This document shows, in pieces, positions 20,135 through 29,992 of a stretch of DNA of 64,000 bases. The notes beneath the pieces are model-generated. The model ran no database searches and was not told the origin of the DNA. It was given only the letters and a program-made list of their open reading frames with translations. This DNA comes from Flammeovirgaceae bacterium. Lineage in GTDB: Bacteria; Bacteroidota; Bacteroidia; Cytophagales; Cyclobacteriaceae. The translations under genes and the position numbers were made by a program. The stretch covers positions 1 to 64,000 of the forward strand of contig JAJTGY010000010.1 in assembly GCA_021298015.1 (NCBI GenBank), read 5' to 3'. Positions within the stretch are counted from its first letter, which is position 1; every line of letters begins with the position of its first letter.

Positions 20135-20595
20135 AGAATGGCTTCCAGATTGGCCGGTGAGTAGTTGATCGATTTTATCGTTTTATTATCCTGCTGGCGG
20201 TAAACCAGCCAGTTGTTTCCCTCCTGCTTATAGTAACATTCCGTACCGTCCTTCTTTTTATAGAACTCAACCGTGCGTTGAGCCTCCTCCTCACTGTGGC
20301 ACACTTTGCTCATGTTGCTGCGTTGCACTTCTTCGAAAAGCGCTTTGAATTTATCTTGAAGTCCGAACTCAAGAATAGCTCCGGACAACACGTACTGCAG
20401 ATCGCATAACGCATCGGCCACGCCCACCAGATCCTTTTGCTCAATCGCATGTTCCATTTCTTTTAGTTCTTCTGCCAACAGCGCCACGCGCAGCCGGCAT
20501 CTTCGCTCATCGGGTATGGCCGGGGCAGGCAATATGGGGTGGTGAAAAGTCCGGTGGAATTCCGCTACCAGTTCGAGAGCTTCAGGATGTTTCAT
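20125..20595 (-). CDS. MazG-like / phosphoribosyl-ATP pyrophosphohydrolase-like protein
   Basis: 156 aa; ALLAEELKEMEHAIEQKDLVGVADALCDLQYVLSGAILEFG. Confidence 0.75.
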   Translation of the reverse strand: MKHPEALELVAEFHRTFHHPILPAPAIPDERRCRLRVALLAEELKEMEHAIEQKDLVGVADALCDLQYVLSGAILEFGLQDKFKALFEEVQRSNMSKVCHSEEEAQRTVEFYKKKDGTECYYKQEGNNWLVYRQQDNKTIKSINYSPANLEAILQS

Positions 20596-20678
20596 GCGCG
20601 TTTGATTGGCTCAAAAATGAACAATTAAAAGCATTCATCAAGGCGAGTGCCGACTGTCGCGCAAGCAAAATTGGAGCG

Positions 20679-20686
20679 TATATTTG
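20679..20686 (+). promoter_or_regulatory. candidate Bacteroidota -7 box TATATTTG upstream of tyrS
   Basis: Exact TAnnTTTG match shortly before the ATG at 20698. Confidence 0.4.
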
Positions 20687-20697
20687 CCGTTCGCGAT

Positions 20698-21978
20698 ATG
20701 ATGAATCCTTCATTTATTAACGAACTGCGCTGGCGTGGCATGCTTCACGATATGATGCCGGGCACAGAAGAACAACTGGCTAAAGAGCCTACGGCCGGCT
20801 ACATCGGGTTCGACCCCACGGCCGACTCGCTTCACATTGGGCACCTGGTGCAAATTATGACGCTGGTGCAGTTTCAGCGGTGCGGCCATAAACCCATCGC
20901 GCTGGTGGGCGGTGCCACCGGAATGGTGGGCGACCCAAGTGGTAAATCGGCCGAACGCAACCTGTTGTCGGAGGACGTCTTGCGCCACAACGAAGCCTGT
21001 GTGAAAGCCCAACTGGAGCGCTTCCTTGACTTTTCACAGGGTTCATCGGGAGCCGAGATGGTCAACAATTATGACTGGTTCAAAGATTTTAAGTTCCTGG
21101 ACTTTATTCGCGATGTAGGCAAACACATTACCATCAATTACATGATGGCCAAGGACTCGGTGCAGAACCGGTTGGAAAGCGGGTTAAGTTTCACGGAGTT
21201 TACCTACCAGTTGGTGCAGGGTTATGACTTTTACTGGCTCTACCAAAACAAGAACTGCCGGCTGCAAATGGGTGGCTCCGATCAGTGGGGTAACATCGTG
21301 ACGGGTACGGAATTGATTCGCAGGAAAGCACAGGGCGAAGCCTTTGCACTCACCACGCAACTCATAAAAAAGGCTGACGGCAGTAAGTTCGGTAAGACCG
21401 AAGGTGGTAACGTGTGGCTCGACCGCAAGCGCACGTCACCTTACCAGTTCTATCAATATTGGCTTAACGTGGCCGATGCGGATGCTCCCAACCTGCTTCG
21501 CCAATTCACCCTGAAGGATCAGCAGGAAGCTAATGCCCTGATCGAAGGACATGCCGCTGCCCCTCACCTTCGCCAGTTGCAAAAGGCGCTGGCTGAAGAT
21601 GTTACCACACGGGTACATGGGCCCGATGCGCTTCGAAAGGCCCAGGAAACTACGGATATCTTGTTTGGGAGCTCGTTCGAAGATTTTAAGCGGTTAACAG
21701 GCGAAGAAATTGAAGACGCCTTTGACACTTCGTTGACTTTTAAAGTGGATCGCGCTGTATTTGACCACGAGGTTGATCCGGTCAGTTTGCTGGGTGAGCG
21801 CACGGCCATTTACTCTTCCAAGGGAGAAGCCCGCAAAGCCATTCAGGGCAACGGGGTGAGCGTAAACAAGGAGAAGATCAGCCTTGAGCGAAAACTAACC
21901 CACCGCGACTTGCTTTACGGCAAGTACCTGCTTGCCCAAAAGGGAAAGAAAAATTATTACCTGCTGGTGGTTAGTTAA
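20698..21978 (+). CDS. tyrS: tyrosyl-tRNA synthetase
   Basis: [52 protein letters not shown]; start moved to M18 of the 20647 ORF. Confidence 0.95.
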   Translation: MMNPSFINELRWRGMLHDMMPGTEEQLAKEPTAGYIGFDPTADSLHIGHLVQIMTLVQFQRCGHKPIALVGGATGMVGDPSGKSAERNLLSEDVLRHNEACVKAQLERFLDFSQGSSGAEMVNNYDWFKDFKFLDFIRDVGKHITINYMMAKDSVQNRLESGLSFTEFTYQLVQGYDFYWLYQNKNCRLQMGGSDQWGNIVTGTELIRRKAQGEAFALTTQLIKKADGSKFGKTEGGNVWLDRKRTSPYQFYQYWLNVADADAPNLLRQFTLKDQQEANALIEGHAAAPHLRQLQKALAEDVTTRVHGPDALRKAQETTDILFGSSFEDFKRLTGEEIEDAFDTSLTFKVDRAVFDHEVDPVSLLGERTAIYSSKGEARKAIQGNGVSVNKEKISLERKLTHRDLLYGKYLLAQKGKKNYYLLVVS

Positions 21979-22017
21979 GTGCGGGAGAACAGGCCAGCGC
22001 CTGGGAATCATATAAGT

Positions 22018-23169
22018 CTAAAAACTCCATTTAAAACGAACAAAAGCCCTGTGGCTCAAGGCGTCAAATCCCGAATTTTTTTCTGCGAAAAACGATTGCC
22101 AAACCAGGTCGATATCCAGGTTGGTGGCCAGGTTGTAACGGGCCGAAGGCAGCACAATAAGTAGATTCGTCTGGGGTGCATAGACGGCACCCGCGCTTAA
22201 GGTGAGAAGCGGAGTTGCCGCTTTACTGAATGCACCCGTAAGGTTCCATTTAGTTGGCATTGGATTAAGGGGGGAAAGTTGCAGGGTGGCCACGTCCCAG
22301 GTATCGACCGGTTCATCAAGCCCACGACTGTTTAACAGACCGCCACCGGAAATGTACCAACCATTTGAAAAGATATAATCCGCTTCAAGCGCCAAGTTCA
22401 ATTGTGACTGAAATGTTCCCTGTTGAATAAAGTATTGCCCTTCACCTTTAAACCCGGTATTGCCCAGGCTACCTGACCAACCCAGACCCACGGTAGGCTG
22501 ATCCAGGTACCAACCGGCCAGGAACTGGAGATCATAGTTCCTGTAATTCGTGAAGTACCGCACAGCGGCAATGGTTTTATCGAGGGGACTTCCACTTCGC
22601 GAGACGGCCAGTTCTAGATGCGACATACTGCCCAGCATGTATTGTCCCTTTAGGGCATCCGCAGACGGGCGTTCTTCATAATCAAAATCCAGGAAGTTGT
22701 AGGTGTTGAACAAATCATTTGGATTCCAGGTGGTGGTGATCCCCCAGTTAATGCGCTGCCGCCCGATGCGCACATTCCATACATCGGACGCATACTCCAT
22801 CCACAACCGGTCAATGTTGGTATACAACACCATGCTTTCGGTTTCCACCCAGGCCACCGATAAATCCGCCCACTCGCTACTATATTTCAGCCCGGCTGGA
22901 AAATCAGGTGTCAACTTAACCTCCTCACCCCAGAAAAACCGGTTTCGCATTTCCATAGCTGCAGTAAATCCCTTGACTGGCTTGAACCGGAAATTCAACC
23001 GATTATGGATCAGGTTGCCGGTTATCAGTTGGCTGAAATCATTATTGAACGTTAGGCTTTGCATATCCTTAACGTAACCGGTAACCTGAAAGGGTTTCAC
23101 CGCCACACTGTCCTGCGCAAGGAGATGCAGGGGAAAACAAAACAGAGCGATACCGGCCAGCGTTTTCAT
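22018..23169 (-). CDS. outer membrane beta-barrel / porin-like protein (DUF1302-like appearance)
   Basis: 383 aa; signal peptide; WNVRIGRQRINWGITTTWNPNDLFNTYNFLDFDYEERPSADALKGQY; C-terminal aromatic (FVRFKWSF). Confidence 0.7.
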   Translation of the reverse strand: MKTLAGIALFCFPLHLLAQDSVAVKPFQVTGYVKDMQSLTFNNDFSQLITGNLIHNRLNFRFKPVKGFTAAMEMRNRFFWGEEVKLTPDFPAGLKYSSEWADLSVAWVETESMVLYTNIDRLWMEYASDVWNVRIGRQRINWGITTTWNPNDLFNTYNFLDFDYEERPSADALKGQYMLGSMSHLELAVSRSGSPLDKTIAAVRYFTNYRNYDLQFLAGWYLDQPTVGLGWSGSLGNTGFKGEGQYFIQQGTFQSQLNLALEADYIFSNGWYISGGGLLNSRGLDEPVDTWDVATLQLSPLNPMPTKWNLTGAFSKAATPLLTLSAGAVYAPQTNLLIVLPSARYNLATNLDIDLVWQSFFAEKNSGFDALSHRAFVRFKWSF

Positions 23170-23894
23170 TCCGGGTTCGTTTGCACATCATGCCGATGCG
23201 AAGTATCAACACGGGCGGTATCCGAGGCAATCTTGCCATCCACCAGGGTGATCACCCGCCTGGCCCGCTCAATTACGCGCTGATCGTGAGTGGAAAAAAT
23301 AAACGTCATGTTTTCCTCGCGATTGAGCTTTGACATGATGTCCAACAGGTTGGAAGCAGACTTCGAATCGAGGTTGGCGGTAGGTTCATCGGCCAGTACC
23401 ACCTGCGGCCGTGATGCCAGGGCGCGGGCAACGGCCACCCGTTGTTGCTGCCCGCCCGACAACTGGGCAGGCCGTGTGTCCATCTTGTCTGTTAGCCCGA
23501 TCTGGTCAAATAGTATTGCTGCGCGTTTGCGAATCTCGGCTTTGGGTGCTCGCTGCAACTGCATAATCAGTTCCACATTTTCACGTGCCGATAGCACCGG
23601 AATCAAATTAAATGCCTGGAAAACAAAACCGATGTTCCGCAACCGAAAGTCGATGAGCTGATTGGCACTCAGGCGGGTAATATCAGTGCCATGAATCACG
23701 ATACTGCCGGTATCGGGTTTGTCCAGGCCCCCGATCAGGTTAAGCAAGGTAGTCTTGCCTGAACCGGACGGGCCGACCAATGCGGTAAACTCACCCCGTT
23801 CGATATGCATGTGCACATCGTTGACGGCCACTACCGGAATTGCCTTGGGGTTATAGGTCTTGGTGACCTGGTGCGCATCGATAATGGTATCCAT
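23166..23894 (-). CDS. ABC transporter ATP-binding protein (LolD/MacB class)
   Basis: 242 aa; GPSGSGKTTLLNLIGGLD, LSGGQQQRVAVARAL, VVLADEPTANLD. Confidence 0.95.
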   Translation of the reverse strand: MDTIIDAHQVTKTYNPKAIPVVAVNDVHMHIERGEFTALVGPSGSGKTTLLNLIGGLDKPDTGSIVIHGTDITRLSANQLIDFRLRNIGFVFQAFNLIPVLSARENVELIMQLQRAPKAEIRKRAAILFDQIGLTDKMDTRPAQLSGGQQQRVAVARALASRPQVVLADEPTANLDSKSASNLLDIMSKLNREENMTFIFSTHDQRVIERARRVITLVDGKIASDTARVDTSHRHDVQTNPE

Positions 23895-23907
23895 AGTGCA
23901 TAAAGGT

Positions 23908-25128
23908 TTATTGACGCATGGCTTCTACCGGAATCAGCCGCAAAGCCTTGAATGATGGAACGAGCGAAGCCAAAAGCGCGGTGATACAAACGATATACAA
24001 AACCAGGGGCAGGCTGGACCAGGGAAATCGTGGAAAAATCAAACTACTGAACCCAAAACCCGACATGGCAGCACCAGAAATCGATGAGATATCGATCCCC
24101 GAATTTCCCAAGTGAGTAATCAGGAGCCAGGAAAGCAACAACCCGAAGGGTGCACCGGTCAACGTGAGTATTACCGTTTCCCACAACACCAGCATGAACA
24201 AGCGCAACTTATTCATACCAAGTGCTACCAGCATACCGATTTCCCGGGTACGCTCCAGCACGGCCATCAGCATGGTGTTGATAATGCCAAACATAAGCGC
24301 CAGCATAATGATGACGATGAAGATGATCGAGTACGTGTCGGTAGTTTCAATCATGAGTTTTGTTTCAGGCGATAACTGCTGCCAGTTTTCGATCAGCAGG
24401 TTCGGGTAAAGCCGGTTCAGCTGTTGTTCAGCCGTGGTCATCGCCTCATCCCGGTTGAGCAAGACCGCTATTTCGTGACAGGCATCTTCCATCTGCATGA
24501 GGCGATTCAGATCGACTGCGTGTAGATATACGAGTCGCTCCTCCAGGGGCGCATTGGTCGATTGATAAACACCGGCCACCCGAAAAGCCGCAGATACCAG
24601 ATTGTTTTCAATATCCGTGAAGGTGAGCACCAGCTTACTGTTTAGTCGAAGGTTCACCTTATCAGCCAGTTTCCGGCCGATCACCACCTGGTTATGCCTG
24701 TTCGCTTTAAACCCCTCTCCTTCGATGAGTTTTTGCTTTAGTCCGGACACTGCATCTTCGTCAACCGGCACTACGCCCAGTATTTGCACACCGGCACTGC
24801 CGGTGCTGGTAGCAAGCATACCGGGAGCGACCGTGCGGGCGGACACGGCCTGCACATTCTCTAGTGATCGAATTCTTTCCACCAGCCGGCTCGCGCTATC
24901 CAGGCAAAACACCGCTTCATAATCCCTCTGGAATCGTGGATGATGGACTTGCAGATGAGCGACTTCCTGCCGGATCACCGTATTCAGCCGATCGTTCAAA
25001 ACCCCTTCATAAAGGCCCATGATAAACAGGCCCGCCACGAGTCCCAGGGCAATGGAAATCATGATGACCACGCTGCGCACTTTGTTGCGCCAAATGTTAC
25101 GCCACGCCATACTGATCATCATATTCAT
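23908..25128 (-). CDS. FtsX-like ABC permease
   Basis: MNMMISMAWRNIWRNKVRSVVIMISIALG; LERTREIGMLVALGMNKLRLFMLVLWE; ATGA overlap with the upstream gene. Confidence 0.9.
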   Translation of the reverse strand: MNMMISMAWRNIWRNKVRSVVIMISIALGLVAGLFIMGLYEGVLNDRLNTVIRQEVAHLQVHHPRFQRDYEAVFCLDSASRLVERIRSLENVQAVSARTVAPGMLATSTGSAGVQILGVVPVDEDAVSGLKQKLIEGEGFKANRHNQVVIGRKLADKVNLRLNSKLVLTFTDIENNLVSAAFRVAGVYQSTNAPLEERLVYLHAVDLNRLMQMEDACHEIAVLLNRDEAMTTAEQQLNRLYPNLLIENWQQLSPETKLMIETTDTYSIIFIVIIMLALMFGIINTMLMAVLERTREIGMLVALGMNKLRLFMLVLWETVILTLTGAPFGLLLSWLLITHLGNSGIDISSISGAAMSGFGFSSLIFPRFPWSSLPLVLYIVCITALLASLVPSFKALRLIPVEAMRQ

Positions 25129-26348
25129 TTTCTCATGGCCGTTACCACATCTAATCGCCAAACTTTAAGAAGGGGATACAGGGAAAGCAGAAAACCCATT
25201 GCCAGTACAACGATGCCCTGGACAATAAACAGCCAACCATCAGTGGAAGCGGGAAACACCGGTTCGAAACCAAACCGTTGATAGGCTTCGGCCAACTCCC
25301 CGCTGAAACGAATTGGGTAAACATGGAGGTACCAAACCAACGGGACACTGGCCAGCATACCGGCTACACACCCCACCACCACGTTGAGAACAGATTCAAC
25401 CAGCAACACGACCATAAGTTTCTGTTTCTTCATGCCAATAGCCACCAGCATGCCCAACTCGTACTTCCGCTCAGCCATCAGCATGAGCAGCGTTCCGAAT
25501 ATGCCGAAGCCAATCAACAGGTATAATATGCCGGAAATGATATACATGGTACCCTTATCGGTCTGAATGTGCTGGTCAACCTCGGGCATCATCTCCTTCC
25601 ACGTCATAACTTCATATTTCTTTCCAATGGATCGGTGAATGGAAGCAGCCGTTCGTTCAAGGTTCTTATCCGTAGCCAGCGATAGTACATAGGAGGTCAC
25701 CAGGTTTTCGGCACTGAAAAACGTCTGGGCCACCGGCAGTGGCAGGTATAGTAACTGGTCATTCAGTTCGGGTGAACCAAAACGCACCAGGCCTATTACC
25801 CGGTATTTTCCAGCCGCCATAGCACCATGATAGCCCTGGCTGATCAGAATCACCGTATCCCCCACGGGCAACTGCAAACGCTTGGCCAAGCCCTCCGACA
25901 ACAGCGCTACGGAGCGTTGATCGTTATACTCGAAATACCGACCAGAAGCAACTCGCTGATTGAGCTGCGTAATTTGTGGCTCAGCGTCAGGCTCAACACC
26001 AATGACCACGCACCCTTTGGTTATTTCATCAACCGAGGCCAGAGCATAAGATTCAATTCGTGATGCTAGTGCATTCACATCCGGGTGATTGGCAATAACG
26101 GATTCCACCGTTTTATTCCGGACAGCCGCGTTATCCAGAGTTTGTTGCTCCCAGTACCCGGCCCGATGCACCTGTATATAGCCACTATAGTAACTCACCA
26201 TATTGCGCACAAAGTGATCAAAGACTCCGTCCTGCAAACTGCTGGTCGTTACCGATAACAGTACCGCAAAAAATATGGCCGATTGCGTGACCAGCGTACG
26301 ACTGCGGTTACGCCACAAGTTTTTCCAGGCGAGTTTCAACAACCACAT
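25125..26348 (-). CDS. FtsX-like ABC permease
   Basis: 407 aa; LAWKNLWRNRSRTLVTQSAIF; AERKYELGMLVAIGMKKQKLMVVLLVESV. Confidence 0.9.
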   Translation of the reverse strand: MWLLKLAWKNLWRNRSRTLVTQSAIFFAVLLSVTTSSLQDGVFDHFVRNMVSYYSGYIQVHRAGYWEQQTLDNAAVRNKTVESVIANHPDVNALASRIESYALASVDEITKGCVVIGVEPDAEPQITQLNQRVASGRYFEYNDQRSVALLSEGLAKRLQLPVGDTVILISQGYHGAMAAGKYRVIGLVRFGSPELNDQLLYLPLPVAQTFFSAENLVTSYVLSLATDKNLERTAASIHRSIGKKYEVMTWKEMMPEVDQHIQTDKGTMYIISGILYLLIGFGIFGTLLMLMAERKYELGMLVAIGMKKQKLMVVLLVESVLNVVVGCVAGMLASVPLVWYLHVYPIRFSGELAEAYQRFGFEPVFPASTDGWLFIVQGIVVLAMGFLLSLYPLLKVWRLDVVTAMRK

Positions 26349-26349
26349 A

Positions 26350-27099
26350 TCATCGCAGATTTTTGAGTTGCTGAAGAGTGAAAAATGAATCGCTAATTGG
26401 CTTGTCGAAGACCAGATTCACATAGATAATTTCTGTCTTTTGATTTTTTTTATCCATGGGGATCATTTCAACCCGCGTAGGTATTAAGCGCCCACCCATC
26501 ATCTTAATCTCCAGGGAATTCATCACGTTGACCAACGTGCCATCTTCATCATAGAACTTCACGTGCATCTCCACAAAATTCTCTTTGTCGACATACATCC
26601 TCAGTTTGCCCCACACCACGGCTGCCTCCGGTTTAGGAATCATCTGAATGATGAAACAGTTTCGGTTAAGGATAAGTGTATCGCCCAGCAGTGTGTGGGC
26701 ATAGTCTTTTACCACAGAAGACTCCTTGACCAGGTCATCATTAGTAAAATCTGTACCCATCCAGGATTGCGACATCATGGAGGGTGGAAGTTTGATTGAT
26801 CGCTCCAAAGTCGGAACCCAGTTCCAGACTTCCTTGGTGCGTTTTAAGAAAGCGACACCCTTTTCTTTTGCCGGAGCGGTGATGAGAATCATCGCATAGT
26901 CACCCCCCTTCATCCAGGTTTTCACGCCCATCTCCCGCGTCCAGGTTGGTCGAAGGGTTCGAATCACCATCTCCGCCTGCAGGGTATTGCCCCGCATGTT
27001 TTCGTCCGTTTTACGCACGATTTCCTCTGCCGTCAGCGATTGGGTGAGGCCGAAAACCGGTCTTACAACAAGAAGAAAAACAAGCCAAGGTCGCCTCAT
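26350..27099 (-). CDS. outer membrane lipoprotein-sorting (LolA-like) family protein
   Basis: 249 aa; LTAEEIVRKTDENMRGNTLQAEMVIRT, ITAPAKEKGVAFLKRTKEVWNWVPTLERSIKLPPSMMSQSWMGTDFTNDDL. Confidence 0.85.
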   Translation of the reverse strand: MRRPWLVFLLVVRPVFGLTQSLTAEEIVRKTDENMRGNTLQAEMVIRTLRPTWTREMGVKTWMKGGDYAMILITAPAKEKGVAFLKRTKEVWNWVPTLERSIKLPPSMMSQSWMGTDFTNDDLVKESSVVKDYAHTLLGDTLILNRNCFIIQMIPKPEAAVVWGKLRMYVDKENFVEMHVKFYDEDGTLVNVMNSLEIKMMGGRLIPTRVEMIPMDKKNQKTEIIYVNLVFDKPISDSFFTLQQLKNLR

Positions 27100-27214
27100 G
27101 ACTTGATTGCTAAAGTTGGAAAGTAACGAAGGCGCAAGCCGGAAAAAAATGACATTTGTCTCCCCCTGGGAGAAAAATCGTCACACCACAATAGAATGTA
27201 GCTCTTTAGGTGGA

Positions 27215-28090
27215 CTATTTCGTTTTCAGCACGAAAACCACGGTTCCTTTGGATTTTTCAGGCGCGCGGCCGGAGGCTGTACGAACAAGCGAATTACGCA
27301 TGATCTCGTCCTTCAATAGCTTCTCCGCCTGAAGGCTTAGACCGCGCTCTTTTGTTACAATGCCTGTGATGTCGCCATTCTCATCGCACTCGATTTCAAA
27401 AACAATGCGGCCATCGGCATTGTCGGGCAATTCGGGGATTTTCGGGTTATCGGCCCACGCCCAGCCCCCCATGTTCAGGCTCATACCATCGCCCCCTCCG
27501 CCACCACCGGGCTTGCCGGTGTATTGGGCGTTGGGATCCAGCACGCCTTCGGGTTTGCCTTTGTCACCTTTTTTTTCGGTATCATTCCCCTGATTGGTGG
27601 GCTTGCCGTCTTTGTCGGAAGTTTTTTGATCAGTTTCCGTTGTCTTCTTTTCGGTGTTGGACTCGGTTTTTTTTGCCTCGGTATTCGGCTTGGTCTCTTT
27701 CTTTTCCTCAGGCGTTACTTTGGGGGCCTCCTTCTTGACCTCTTTTTTCTCCTCCTTCACCGTGACCGGGCTGGGTGTCTTGGGGACTTCTTCAGCCGCT
27801 TTCTCCTGTTTTACTTCCGGTTCCGCTTGTTCGGGCTCCGCCTGCTGGTCTTGCTGCTCCTCAGTGGGCTCAGCTGCCGTCTCTTCCTGCGGTGAGGTGG
27901 CCTCTGGCTCTTGAATTGCCCCGCTACCTTCATCGCTGATACCGAAATTCAACACAATGCCGTACTCCGGAAGTGGCGGATTTGGCGCACGCCAGGCCAT
28001 CAAAAAAAAGAACAGCACCGCCAACACGGCATGGAAACCCACCGTTACCAGCAGTCCAACGTTTCGGTTCTTTTTTTCCTCAGCACTCAT
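27215..28090 (-). CDS. TonB/TolA-like energy transducer
   Basis: 291 aa; N-terminal TM, long Pro/Glu/Lys-rich linker, C-terminal NADGRIVFEIECDENGDITGIVTKERGLSLQAEKLLKDEIMRN. Confidence 0.85.
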   Translation of the reverse strand: MSAEEKKNRNVGLLVTVGFHAVLAVLFFFLMAWRAPNPPLPEYGIVLNFGISDEGSGAIQEPEATSPQEETAAEPTEEQQDQQAEPEQAEPEVKQEKAAEEVPKTPSPVTVKEEKKEVKKEAPKVTPEEKKETKPNTEAKKTESNTEKKTTETDQKTSDKDGKPTNQGNDTEKKGDKGKPEGVLDPNAQYTGKPGGGGGGDGMSLNMGGWAWADNPKIPELPDNADGRIVFEIECDENGDITGIVTKERGLSLQAEKLLKDEIMRNSLVRTASGRAPEKSKGTVVFVLKTK

Positions 28091-28476
28091 TTCGGCTTGG
28101 TTGCAATCGATACCTTGGCTTCCAGTGAAGTAGCCACACCGGCCACAAATACCATCTCACGCGTGGGCACGCTTTCATCAATATGGAGCACCACCACCCC
28201 CTGAGGGCCGCCTAACTCCTTTTTCAATTCATCCTTCAGCGTAGTCTTGTTCACCCGCTTGTCGTTCACAAAAATCTGCAAATCCTTCGTTACCGTGACT
28301 GACACCTTCTGCACTTCAATAGTGCTCGCCACGCTGGTGGGCAAATTCACCGGCAAGCCCGAAGGCGTGACAAACGAAGCCGTCAACATGAAAAAGATGA
28401 GCAGCAGGAATATTAAGTCGGTCATGCTGGCCATGCTGAACGCGGTGTCGACCTTGTTGCGCGATTGGAGGTTCAT
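28087..28476 (-). CDS. exbD: ExbD/TolR biopolymer transport protein
   Basis: 129 aa; SMASMTDLIFLLLIFFMLTASFV. Confidence 0.92.
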   Translation of the reverse strand: MNLQSRNKVDTAFSMASMTDLIFLLLIFFMLTASFVTPSGLPVNLPTSVASTIEVQKVSVTVTKDLQIFVNDKRVNKTTLKDELKKELGGPQGVVVLHIDESVPTREMVFVAGVATSLEAKVSIATKPK

Positions 28477-28478
28477 GA

Positions 28479-29153
28479 TCAGCGGGGTTCCTGTAACAAG
28501 TCAATGAACTCAACCGAAGTGTACTCCATCTTATGCACCACCTTGTTTACCCGTGTAACCAAGTAATTGTACCCGAGGTAAGCAATAATGCCGACAATCA
28601 ATCCCGCCACCGTGGTGATCATGGCGACATAGATACCATCGGCCAGAAGCTTGGGGCTCACCGAGCCTTCCTGCTGGGCAATGGCTATGAAGGCCTCCAC
28701 CATCCCGATCACGGTTCCCAAAAAACCCATCATGGGTGCCGCTCCGGATACCGTAGCCAGTATCGACAAGTTCTTTTCCAGTTTGAAAAGTTCAATCTTC
28801 GCTACGTTTTCGATTGAGGCTTCAATGTTTTTCAACGGGCTACCGATACGCGACACGCCTTTTTCAATCATCCGGGCAACGGGTGTGTTGTACTGGGAAC
28901 AAAGCAGTTTTGCTCCATTCACATCGCCACGCAAGACGAGTTCCTTGATTTTGCCCATAAAGGCATCCGGGCTCTGGTTCGCTGTATTGATCGTGAGCAA
29001 CCGCTCTGCGAAAATATAGATCGCTACAACTGAACTCAGCGCGATGGGTATCATCATCCATCCTCCTTTGACGGCCAGTTCAAGAATCGACAGCGACTGC
29101 TCCACGACTGGCTGAGCTTCCGCGCCTCCTGTTGTAATTTGTAACAACACCAT
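28479..29153 (-). CDS. exbB: MotA/TolQ/ExbB proton channel family protein
   Basis: 224 aa; VSGAAPMMGFLGTVIGMVEAFIAIAQQEGSVSPKLLADGIYVAMITTVAGLIVGI. Confidence 0.93.
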   Translation of the reverse strand: MVLLQITTGGAEAQPVVEQSLSILELAVKGGWMMIPIALSSVVAIYIFAERLLTINTANQSPDAFMGKIKELVLRGDVNGAKLLCSQYNTPVARMIEKGVSRIGSPLKNIEASIENVAKIELFKLEKNLSILATVSGAAPMMGFLGTVIGMVEAFIAIAQQEGSVSPKLLADGIYVAMITTVAGLIVGIIAYLGYNYLVTRVNKVVHKMEYTSVEFIDLLQEPR

Positions 29154-29225
29154 ATCCAGTTTAAAAAATAGTCAGGTCGATAAAAATAACGTTCGAACCA
29201 GGTACAAATTGCGGGCCAACAGGTA

Positions 29226-29921
29226 TCAATACCTGATCACCCACAAACCGTTGCCTAACTCTGCTTTCTTGCTATCGGCATGAGCCTGCGCATTGGCAAA
29301 CGTATCGAAATCCGCTATCGCCAGGCGATAGAATTTCCACTTACCAAAGGGCGGAATAATCTTCGAACTGACTCCGGAGGCACTCATTTTCTTGGCGCGA
29401 TCCATAATCAGGTCACCATCCACGGCACTCGCGACTACTACGTAGTAGCGCTGGGTGCGGGCCGAGAGGGTCTCGATCGTTCCGGCCGGAGGAATCTTGT
29501 TCTTCTCCGCTTCTTCAGCCTCCTTTCGCTTGCGTTCCGCCTCGGCCTGTTCACGGGCCAACCGAGCGGCTTCGTCATCACGCTTCTTCTTCTCTGCTGC
29601 TTCTATCCTGGCTTTCTCCTTTCGTTCCTGATCTGGCTTAATCACGTAGAAATAAATCAGGATACCTGCCAGCAACACGATCACACCAATTATCACTCCG
29701 ATGATGAGCGGTGCCTTTGATGAAGGCTCCTCTGGCGGAGTGTACAAATGTTTTGGCGTCTCCCGTGCCGGCTCTTCCTTTTTCTCGGGCTCGGCCGTCT
29801 CCCAACCTCCATCCGTTACGGCAAGAGTTTCTTCAGCGCGTTCAATCGGCTTATACTCTATTTCCGGCAGGCCGAAATTATCATCAGCTTCGTTCGGAAT
29901 CTTGTTTTGATCATCTGCCAT
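29226..29921 (-). CDS. SPOR-domain membrane protein
   Basis: 231 aa; single TM, charged coiled-coil-like segment, C-terminal RYYVVVASAVDGDLIMDRAKKMSASGVSSKIIPPFGKWKFYRLAIADFDTFANAQ. Confidence 0.8.
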   Translation of the reverse strand: MADDQNKIPNEADDNFGLPEIEYKPIERAEETLAVTDGGWETAEPEKKEEPARETPKHLYTPPEEPSSKAPLIIGVIIGVIVLLAGILIYFYVIKPDQERKEKARIEAAEKKKRDDEAARLAREQAEAERKRKEAEEAEKNKIPPAGTIETLSARTQRYYVVVASAVDGDLIMDRAKKMSASGVSSKIIPPFGKWKFYRLAIADFDTFANAQAHADSKKAELGNGLWVIRY

Positions 29922-29992
29922 AGGTGTTGGGTTCGGGTATACTTACAAAAGTAACGGTTTTAAATAAAAGTTAGGGCAACATAACGTCATCA

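Noticed and set aside
27524-27895. Hydrophobic plus-strand ORF (GFAFVTFFFGIIPLIGG...)
   Set aside because: Antisense of the Lys/Glu/Pro-rich TonB linker; the hydrophobic run is a complement artefact.
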